A DNA stretch of 12,069 nucleotides, from assembly GCA_002432425.1 (NCBI GenBank), contig DJEL01000044.1:1-12069 (forward strand), given 5' to 3'. Every line of letters begins with the position of its first letter. The stretch's first letter is position 1. This stretch comes from Lachnospiraceae bacterium UBA5899. Its GTDB lineage: Bacteria > Bacillota > Clostridia > Lachnospirales > Lachnospiraceae. This document shows, one piece after another, positions 8,986 to 12,069 of the stretch. The notes under the pieces are model-generated. The model saw only the letters and a list, made by a program, of their open reading frames with translations. It did not search any database and was not told the DNA's origin. Both the position numbers and the translations under genes were made by a program.

Positions 8986-9549
8986 TCAAAAAAATATATT
9001 TACGATTACTCCCATTGCTCCAATAACAGCAAATACAATAAATGGTGCAAGGTCTTTTTTGAATTTTTCCTGATAATTTCTCATTACATTTATATCATTT
9101 GTGGTATCGACTTTCCAAGCTTCTTTGTATGCCATAAGCTTGCATATCGTAGTGCCTAAACTTGATATGAAGATAAACGCAAAAACGGCAAATATAATTC
9201 CGTATTTTTCATATGCTCCCCATGATGCAAACCAAGTCACACAAGATAGAATAAGAGCATATTTTTCTGTTGCTGGGTGATAAAATATAAAAAGTCCAGT
9301 CAAGGCTGTGGGGATGCCGAATAAGCATTCCATTACTTTTATTGCTCTTAGAAAATTTGCGCTTCCGGATATTGATGTAATGGCTCCGAATATAAGACCA
9401 AGTACTAAATTTAGACATATCCCACTTACAGATAAAAATAGGATAGCTTTTACACTTTCCCTTCTATGCTCTGGAAGATACATATTGTTTCCTTTTAGGA
9501 CTTCATCCATTCTTCGCTGATAAGCTTCCCTTTCTTCCTGTGTTGCCAT
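8986..9549 (-). CDS. Hypothetical membrane protein with about five helices, moron-like
   Basis: A 187-residue protein that I do not recognise. A longer in-frame start exists at 9600, but the ATG at 9549 is preferred because AGGGGG lies 8 bases upstream on the - strand. The N-terminal 30 residues are charged and soluble (MATQEEREAYQRRMDEVLKG). Hydrophobic segments at about 35-58, 68-90, 96-111, 114-138 and 168-186 suggest five membrane helices, with a short charged loop (about 140-167) before the last. The gene stands alone on the - strand between the late operon terminator and the regulatory genes. That is a common place for genes expressed from a resident prophage, so a lysogenic-conversion or superinfection-exclusion role is possible but unproven. 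No strong terminator follows it, only A/T runs at 8969-8997. Confidence 0.7.
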   Translation of the reverse strand: MATQEEREAYQRRMDEVLKGNNMYLPEHRRESVKAILFLSVSGICLNLVLGLIFGAITSISGSANFLRAIKVMECLFGIPTALTGLFIFYHPATEKYALILSCVTWFASWGAYEKYGIIFAVFAFIFISSLGTTICKLMAYKEAWKVDTTNDINVMRNYQEKFKKDLAPFIVFAVIGAMGVIVNIFF

Positions 9550-9577
9550 ATCAAATCCCCCTTTTGTATTTTCTTTA

Positions 9578-9607
9578 ATAATAATACGGCTATATGACAA
9601 AAATCAA
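9578..9607 (-). promoter_or_regulatory. Possible promoter of the membrane protein gene
   Basis: On the - strand TTGATT (9607-9602) precedes overlapping TATTAT hexamers at 9586-9581 (15-base spacing) and 9583-9578 (18-base spacing). The -10 is about 30 bases upstream of the preferred start. The AT-rich context makes such matches common, so this is tentative. Confidence 0.35.
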
Positions 9608-9649
9608 CTATTTTGTAGAAAAAAATCAAGATTGCCTTGTAATAAAAAA

Positions 9650-9685
9650 TGTGTACTTACACGTACACAGGCATGATGTTATAAT
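9650..9685 (+). promoter_or_regulatory. Extended -10 promoter with palindromic operator upstream of the small Xre gene
   Basis: A perfect inverted repeat, TGTGTAC (9650-9656) and GTACACA (9663-9669) with a 6-base spacer, lies just upstream of TGTTATAAT (9677-9685), an extended -10 element. The weak -35 (CTTACA, 9656-9661, 18-base spacing) falls inside the palindrome. A dimeric regulator bound there would block RNA polymerase. The adjacent Xre protein is the obvious candidate (autoregulation), and the divergent membrane gene could be affected too. Confidence 0.6.
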
Positions 9686-9739
9686 CGGAATGTATCAAAT
9701 CCCACAAAATGCATATTCTACCAAATAAAGGAGAATGGC

Positions 9740-9946
9740 ATGGAGATTGATAACAAATTAGGTTACTTAAGGGAGAAAGCGGGAATGTCGCAGACAGACC
9801 TATCAAAAAAAACGGGTATTAGTAAGCATGCAATCAGTGAAATAGAATTGTGTAAAAGGGAACCGAAGCTAAAAACCGCATTATTGATAGCTGCTGCACT
9901 GAAATGCAAGGTTGAGGATATATTTTCCATTAGGAAGAACCCTTGA
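9740..9946 (+). CDS. Small Xre/Cro-type helix-turn-helix regulator
   Basis: A 68-residue DNA-binding protein that is nearly all HTH domain. Residues about 6-60 form the five-helix Xre fold, with the recognition region in SQTDLSKKTGISKHAISEIE (17-36) and the typical KREPKLKTALLIAAALKCKVEDIF that follows. AAAGGAG at 9727-9733 is 6 bases before the ATG, and an extended -10 promoter with a palindromic operator lies about 55 bases upstream. The TGA stop (9944-9946) is inside the -35 hexamer of the next promoter. Its role is likely transcriptional control of its own promoter and perhaps of the neighbouring membrane gene. Whether it takes part in the phage lysis-lysogeny decision cannot be told from sequence, because a separate repressor/Cro pair lies just to the right. 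Confidence 0.85.
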   Translation: MEIDNKLGYLREKAGMSQTDLSKKTGISKHAISEIELCKREPKLKTALLIAAALKCKVEDIFSIRKNP

Positions 9947-9971
9947 CATAAACGAACACATGTTCTATAAT
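9943..9971 (+). promoter_or_regulatory. SOS-regulated promoter: consensus sigma-70 type with LexA box in the spacer
   Basis: TTGACA (9943-9948) and TATAAT (9966-9971) are both perfect consensus hexamers with the ideal 17-base spacing. The spacer holds CGAACACATGTTCT (9953-9966), of the form GAAC-N4-GTTC, which matches the LexA/DinR box of Bacillus and Clostridium (CGAACRNRYGTTCG). LexA bound here would shut a very strong promoter until DNA damage. The alternative is that a phage repressor binds the same palindrome. Confidence 0.8.
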
Positions 9972-10014
9972 TGCATTATTCGCTATCTTAGTTGTGTGGC
10001 ACGGGGGTAAAAAA

Positions 10015-10161
10015 ATGGACAAAGGAAAAAAACAAAACAATGCATCAGAAAAAGAAGAGTATGTAAGACAGACATGCAATATGCTAAATAAAATAAATGA
10101 TGCAGGCACTCTGGAATACCTGCATACATTCATTAAGATGTTTGTGGAGAAGTGGGGATAA
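10015..10161 (+). CDS. 48-residue SOS-controlled small protein, candidate antirepressor
   Basis: The translation begins MDKGKKQNNASEKEEYVRQT and ends with EYLHTFIKMFVEKWG. It has a charged N-terminus, then a helical stretch (residues about 12-46), with no membrane segment. GGGGG at 10003-10007 is 7 bases before the ATG. The gene has its own consensus promoter with a LexA box and its own terminator, which argues that it is real despite its size. I recall similar short proteins beside phage-type regulators in Firmicutes but cannot name a characterised family. The nearby repressor has no self-cleavage domain, so an SOS-induced small protein that inactivates it would fit the Tum (phage 186) and Gifsy antirepressor precedent. 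Function is inference; a superinfection or host-takeover peptide is also possible. Confidence 0.75.
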   Translation: MDKGKKQNNASEKEEYVRQTCNMLNKINDAGTLEYLHTFIKMFVEKWG

Positions 10162-10176
10162 CTCACTTCTCTTTTT
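10147..10176 (+). terminator. Rho-independent terminator overlapping two convergent gene ends
   Basis: GAGAAGTG (10147-10154) pairs perfectly with CACTTCTC (10164-10171) around a 9-base loop, followed by TTTTT (10172-10176). The left arm encodes the last residues of the 48-residue protein. The right arm encodes the C-terminal residues and part of the stop codon of the convergent repressor gene. The - strand side has no T run, so it works only for the + strand transcript and would stop it before it runs antisense through the repressor gene. Confidence 0.85.
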
Positions 10177-10534
10177 GCGAAAGCATAGAGTCAATCATAT
10201 CTGAAATTATTTTTTTGTCACGTTCACTTAGCATTGAGTATCTATACAGAATATCAAAATCTTTCTCCGCTTTTTGTGAACTGTCTTTTCTTTCAGCCGG
10301 AACATCAAAACCCATTAACCACGACTCGGTCACATCAAGAGCCATTCCCAGAACAACAAGCTTATCTTGACTTGGTTCAACCTTGCCAGAAACATATTGA
10401 CTTATATCTGATTTATTCATTTTAACTCCGTACTTATTACAGTATGGTAATGACTTGTTCAGAATGTCAACTTGTTTTAGGTTTCTTTCTTCCATGAGTT
10501 GCTTCAATCTTTCGGAAGTTGTGTACCTTTTCAT
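10163..10534 (-). CDS. Phage repressor, Xre family, without peptidase domain
   Basis: A 123-residue protein. Residues about 6-70 form an Xre helix-turn-helix domain with a longer loop between helices (SLPYCNKYGVKMNKSDISQYVSGK), then KLVVLGMALDVTESWLMGFDVP. That pattern is usual for repressors of Clostridia phages. The C-terminal 40 residues (LYRYSMLSERDKKIISDMIDSM) are probably a helical dimerisation tail. No S24/LexA-type serine peptidase domain is present, so RecA-stimulated self-cleavage is not expected. GGAGG on the - strand (10548-10544) is well spaced before the ATG. The gene diverges from the Cro-like gene across a 165-base operator region and converges with the SOS-controlled small gene with one base between stop codons. 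The likely role is to maintain lysogeny by repressing the rightward early promoter. Confidence 0.85.
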   Translation of the reverse strand: MKRYTTSERLKQLMEERNLKQVDILNKSLPYCNKYGVKMNKSDISQYVSGKVEPSQDKLVVLGMALDVTESWLMGFDVPAERKDSSQKAEKDFDILYRYSMLSERDKKIISDMIDSMLSQKEK

Positions 10535-10558
10535 TTCAAAAGCCTCCTTCCATTAAGG

Positions 10559-10587
10559 AATATACCATCTTTTGAACATAAGTTCAA
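10559..10587 (-). promoter_or_regulatory. Repressor promoter with palindrome over the -35 (operator 3)
   Basis: On the - strand, TTGAAC (10587-10582) and TATATT (10564-10559) are spaced by 17 bases upstream of the repressor. The -35 is one arm of a perfect palindrome TTGAAC-ATAA-GTTCAA (10572-10587). It contains GAAC-N4-GTTC, so it could be a LexA box or an operator for repressor or Cro. The predicted leader is very short, with the ribosome binding site a few bases from the predicted transcript start. Confidence 0.55.
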
Positions 10588-10604
10588 TACTTAAAACGAA
10601 AAAA

Positions 10605-10620
10605 GTTAAAAACTTTGAAT
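10605..10620. promoter_or_regulatory. Operator-like palindrome (operator 2)
   Basis: GTTAAAAACTTTGAAT matches operator 1 at 14 of 16 positions. It ends 6 bases before the -35 of the rightward early promoter, between the two divergent promoters. A degenerate second site for the repressor or the Cro-like protein is the simplest reading. Confidence 0.55.
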
Positions 10621-10626
10621 TTTATA

Positions 10627-10655
10627 TTGACACACTGATTTTTTAATGCTATTAT
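10627..10655 (+). promoter_or_regulatory. Rightward early promoter
   Basis: TTGACA (10627-10632) is a perfect -35, and TATTAT (10650-10655) is a five-of-six -10 with 17-base spacing. Transcription would start near 10662, at the edge of operator 1, and run into the Cro-like gene and the early genes beyond it. Confidence 0.8.
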
Positions 10656-10662
10656 ACAGTTA

Positions 10663-10678
10663 GTTCAAAACTTTGAAC
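10663..10678. promoter_or_regulatory. Operator 1 at the early transcription start
   Basis: GTTCAAAACTTTGAAC has perfect 7-base arms and a 2-base centre, and sits at the predicted start of early transcription. A repressor bound here would block initiation. A perfect copy lies at 10910-10925. Confidence 0.75.
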
Positions 10679-10699
10679 CGAAAGGCGGTGAAAAAATAA

Positions 10700-10939
10700 A
10701 TGGCATTTGATTACAGAAAACTCAAAGGGAAAATCATTGAGAGATATGGTAGTCAGCAGAGATTTGCGCAGGAGTTTGGGTGTTCCAACCGTACCATGAC
10801 ATTAAAAATGACAGGAAAAAGGTCATGGAAACAGGAAGAAATTCTTCGTGCCACGAAGCTTCTTGGACTTTCAGAAAAAGATATTCAGGAATATTTTTTT
10901 AAGATGAAAGTTCAAAACTTTGAACAGAAAAAAGAATAA
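10700..10939 (+). CDS. Cro-like phage regulator, DUF739 type
   Basis: A 79-residue small DNA-binding protein. FDYRKLKGKIIERYGSQQRFAQEFG followed by SNRTMTLKMTGKRSWKQEEILRATKLLGL and then EYFF is the pattern of the DUF739 family, Cro-like proteins found divergent from phage repressors. AAAGGCGGTG (10681-10690) precedes the ATG by about 10 bases. As the first gene after the rightward early promoter it probably represses the repressor promoter during lytic growth. Its last residues (KVQNFEQKK) are encoded by a perfect copy of operator 1, so codons and operator share the same bases there. No terminator separates it from the structured element downstream. Confidence 0.85.
   Translation: MAFDYRKLKGKIIERYGSQQRFAQEFGCSNRTMTLKMTGKRSWKQEEILRATKLLGLSEKDIQEYFFKMKVQNFEQKKE
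10910..10925. promoter_or_regulatory. Perfect operator copy inside the Cro-like gene (operator 4)
   Basis: The 16-base palindrome GTTCAAAACTTTGAAC is identical to operator 1 and lies 247 bases downstream of it, in the last codons of the Cro-like gene. The similarity extends to A before it and GAAA one base after it. It could act as an intragenic roadblock or as the partner of a DNA loop with operators 1-3. The 2-base centre and lack of a T run argue against a terminator. Confidence 0.75.
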
Positions 10940-10957
10940 TTCATTGTAAAGAAAAAA

Positions 10958-10999
10958 GGACGTTGATTTTATCCAAGCACAGTGATGCAAGGAAGTATT
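10958..10999 (+). repeat. Left arm of the long inverted repeat
   Basis: This arm matches the reverse complement of 11361-11403. The outer 33 positions have 28 identities, and all five differences are C/T or G/A transitions; a further 9 bases follow after a one-base bulge. No target-site duplication is visible outside the arms, so there is no direct sign that they are transposon ends. Confidence 0.85.
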
Positions 11000-11015
11000 G
11001 GAGAAAAGAATAACA

Positions 11016-11046
11016 AAACCCCCAAAGGGTGTGACTTTGAGGGTTT
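11016..11046 (-). terminator. Terminator-like hairpin read on the - strand
   Basis: On the - strand, 12 positions pair fully (one G.U) around a 7-base loop, with T-rich sequence (TTTTGTTATT) overlapping and following the right arm. On the + strand the same hairpin has a C.A mismatch and only three T. It therefore fits a - strand terminator better, although it may simply be one domain of the + strand structured element. Confidence 0.4.
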
Positions 11047-11360
11047 CGACCTAATACAACCTAACAAGTATGGAATTGTTACAGGCACACCAAGAGCTTT
11101 CAAGTAACTCCCATGCTTGCCACTTTTTTAGATGTAGGTTACATCTCTTATTTGCCTTGAAAGTGGACACGGTCAGGTCATGGTGGGTATTTTTTCGCTA
11201 TTTCCTTGCGAGGATGGGTACAAACCAGCCTATTGGCAACCATGAGCAAGTACGAAGTTTGTTTGCGCAGTTTACTCTGCGGTGCGTCATTGCCAATGTA
11301 AGGTGCAAGGCATACTCAAAAGTTTGGTCAAAAAGACCACCTTCCTTTCTACCTGAGATA

Positions 11361-11403
11361 GGTACTTCTATTGTATCGCTGTGTTTGAATAAAATCAACG
11401 TTC
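11361..11403 (-). repeat. Right arm of the long inverted repeat
   Basis: Partner of 10958-10999. It ends 7 bases before the AAAGGAG of the next gene, so folding of the stem could influence ribosome access or mRNA processing there. Confidence 0.85.
11370..11398 (-). promoter_or_regulatory. Promoter-like sequence inside the right repeat arm, - strand
   Basis: TTGATT (11398-11393) and TACAAT (11375-11370) are spaced by 17 bases on the - strand. A transcript from here would start near 11363 and could end at the terminator-like hairpin 11016-11046, giving an RNA of about 350 bases. The left arm carries the same -35 but a poor -10 (TGCAAG), so the match may be a by-product of the inverted repeat. 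Confidence 0.3.
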
Positions 11404-11423
11404 GGAAAGGAAAGGAGAGTGTT

Positions 11424-11636
11424 ATGCAGCAGATGTTCACAGATGAACAGGTAGAAGAAGAAATCAGCCGGCTTATGGAAAGCAGACATGTGATGCTTGC
11501 GAAACAGGAACGGAAGATACGTGACCGGCGCAGGCAGTATATGTACCAGCTTCGGAGCATGGAGAAAAGAGGAAAGCAGCTTGAAAAACTTGGTGTCACT
11601 ATGGACAACATGGAAGAAATGCTTTTCGGAGATTAA
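11424..11636 (+). CDS. Small charged coiled-coil phage protein, function unknown
   Basis: A 70-residue protein beginning MQQMFTDEQVEEEISRLMES. The frame is open back to 11070, but the ATG at 11424 has AAAGGAG at 11411-11417 with 6-base spacing. The upstream part is Cys/His/Trp-rich and lies in the structured element, so it is not considered coding. The protein is highly charged and helical: an acidic N-terminus, then a basic stretch (KQERKIRDRRRQYMYQLRSMEKRGKQ) likely to form a coiled coil or bind nucleic acid, then a short acidic tail. I recall similar small proteins in early regions of Clostridia phages but know of no assigned function. It lies 16 bases upstream of the next gene, so the two are probably one operon. 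Confidence 0.8.
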   Translation: MQQMFTDEQVEEEISRLMESRHVMLAKQERKIRDRRRQYMYQLRSMEKRGKQLEKLGVTMDNMEEMLFGD

Positions 11637-11652
11637 AGGAAAGGGGTAAAAA

Positions 11653-12069
11653 ATGGAAGAAGTAATCAAATCGTTTAAGGGCTTTAAGCCGGACATGACC
11701 TGCAAAGGTTTCCAGTACAAAGAGGGCGAAAGTTACGAAGAAGAAACTGCAAGCGCATGTGAAAAAGGATTTCATGCTTGCGAATATCCGCTTGACTGTT
11801 TCAAATATTACAATCCGGCGGAAAATGTGTTTCACGAAGTCGAACAGAGCGGAAAAATCAGCAGAGATGGCAATAGCAAGACCGCATCCACCAAAATCAA
11901 AATTGGGGCAGAAATCAATATTGCCGGAATGGTAAAGGCTGCGATTGAGTACACGGTTAAGAGGACTAATAAGGAAACTGGAAGTGATAAAGACTATGGA
12001 GCATCTTCGGCAACCGGCGACTGTGGAGCATCTTCGGCAACCGGCAACTGTGGAGCATCTTCGGCAACC
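11653..12069 (+). CDS. Phage protein with C-terminal GASSATG(D/N)C repeats, cut by window end
   Basis: 139 codons are open to the window end, so the gene is partial at its 3' side. GGGG at 11643-11646 is 6 bases before the ATG. The N-terminal domain (residues about 1-100) contains FKGFKPDMTCKGFQYKEGESYEEE, GFHACEYPLDCFKYYNP and STKIKIGAEINIAGMVKAAIEYTVK. That is the pattern of a family common in Firmicutes phages and prophages, which I believe is catalogued as DUF7666. From residue 114 the protein enters 9-residue repeats GASSATG(D/N)C. Repeats of this sort may stack into a beta-solenoid with Cys or Tyr at equivalent positions, but that is inference. The function is unknown. It follows the 70-residue gene closely and is part of the early operon. 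The family assignment is from memory. Confidence 0.75.
   Translation, partial: MEEVIKSFKGFKPDMTCKGFQYKEGESYEEETASACEKGFHACEYPLDCFKYYNPAENVFHEVEQSGKISRDGNSKTASTKIKIGAEINIAGMVKAAIEYTVKRTNKETGSDKDYGASSATGDCGASSATGNCGASSAT
11992..12069 (+). repeat. 27-base tandem repeats encoding a 9-residue unit
   Basis: Units begin at 11992, 12019 and 12046; the third is cut at 24 bases by the window end. They are nearly identical, differing only at the (G/A)AC and T(A/G)T codons, while the block GGAGCATCTTCGGCAACC is unchanged in all three. The array probably continues beyond the window. Near identity at the DNA level suggests recent expansion and likely copy-number variation. Confidence 0.9.

Larger units (their letters stand above)
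10958..11403 (+). ncRNA. Large structured RNA element closed by a ~42-bp stem
   Basis: This fills most of the 484-base gap between the Cro-like gene and the 70-residue gene. Bases 10958-10990 pair with 11371-11403 (28 Watson-Crick, 4 G.U, one C.A). After a bulged A the stem continues with 10991-10999 and 11361-11369 (6 Watson-Crick, 3 G.U). Inside are hairpins 11016-11046 (12 pairs, one mismatch), 11062-11081 (6 pairs), 11120-11127 with 11159-11166 enclosing 11130-11146 (7 pairs each, plus one G.U), 11325-11339 and 11350-11364. There is also a nested arm: 11184-11190/11312-11318, 11204-11210/11304-11310, 11232-11239/11290-11297 (8 perfect pairs) and 11266-11270/11277-11281. Seven of the eight imperfections in the closing stem are G.U only on the + strand, which argues for a + strand RNA. 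It would be transcribed with the early operon. The class is unknown: size and multibranched shape recall large phage RNAs such as ROOL or GOLLD, but I recognise no signature. Confidence 0.6.

Noticed and set aside
8903..9073. A 56-codon + strand frame starting MKKKRDIFFPLFIYVFRKPF with AGGAG 6 bases upstream.
   Set aside because: It lies after the late terminator, reads through homopolymer A/T runs and then antisense into the membrane protein gene; composition looks random. The good ribosome binding site keeps it just possible.
10910..10925. The palindrome at the end of the Cro-like gene as a terminator.
   Set aside because: The arms are A/T-rich with a 2-base centre and the following bases are A-rich, not T-rich; exact identity with operator 1 points to a protein-binding site.
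10915..10949. A possible promoter (TTGAAC to TTGTAA, 18-base spacing) directly upstream of the structured element.
   Set aside because: Both hexamers are weak and the -35 match comes from operator 4; not enough to call a promoter, although operator control there would be interesting.
11030..11060. A TTTCGA sequence resembling a tRNA T-loop.
   Set aside because: No acceptor, D or anticodon arms can be placed around it; no tRNA is supported anywhere in the window.
10958..11403. Interpretation of the inverted repeat as an insertion sequence or MITE.
   Set aside because: Not excluded, but no transposase frame and no target-site duplication is visible, and the mismatches are biased towards G.U pairs on one strand, which favours RNA pairing.
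11198..11720. Long - strand frames opposite the 70-residue gene and the start of the repeat-protein gene.
   Set aside because: They are antisense to well supported + strand genes, have no convincing ribosome binding sites and are rich in Ser, Cys and Phe as expected for shadow frames.

Overview
This window looks like part of a temperate bacteriophage or prophage of a low-to-mid GC Bacillota host. A gut Clostridia or Lachnospiraceae-type host is an inference from gene style, strong AGGAGG-type ribosome binding sites and a Bacillus/Clostridium-type SOS box. No tRNA, rRNA, integrase, CRISPR array or complete insertion sequence was found.

Left part (3-8840, + strand): the end of a late operon. 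It holds a two-domain endolysin (glucosaminidase plus zinc amidase), a 487-residue Ala/Gln/Asn-rich helical virion-type protein, and a giant protein of about 2029 residues. The giant protein has Gly/Ala-rich hydrophobic segments, a nuclease-like domain of the phage Barnase/EndoU/ColicinE5/RelE superfamily, and regions typical of large phage polyvalent or ejected proteins. The three genes are packed with gaps of 3-12 bases and end at a clear rho-independent terminator (8850-8885). The pair of long helical proteins suggests DNA-ejection proteins of a short-tailed phage; this is inference.

Middle part (8986-10939): the immunity region. A five-helix membrane protein on the - strand (8986-9549) diverges from a small Xre-type regulator (9740-9946) across a palindromic operator. 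The regulator's stop codon lies inside the -35 of an excellent promoter that carries a LexA/SOS box between -35 and -10. That promoter drives a 48-residue protein (10015-10161) whose terminator hairpin overlaps the tail of the convergent repressor gene (10163-10534, - strand). The repressor lacks a self-cleavage domain, so an SOS-driven small antirepressor is an attractive model for induction. The repressor diverges from a DUF739/Cro-like gene (10700-10939). Palindromic operators lie in the intergenic region, and a perfect copy of one lies inside the 3' end of the Cro-like gene.

Right part (10940-12069): the start of the early operon. A 484-base gap between genes holds the most unusual object here: about 446 bases (10958-11403) closed by a roughly 42-bp inverted repeat. 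Its imperfections are nearly all G.U pairs in a + strand RNA, and it encloses many further hairpins. It looks like a large structured phage RNA that I cannot assign to a known class. Its closing stem ends 7 bases before the ribosome binding site of a 70-residue basic coiled-coil protein. That gene is followed by a phage protein whose C-terminus enters 9-residue GASSATG(D/N)C repeats and runs off the window.
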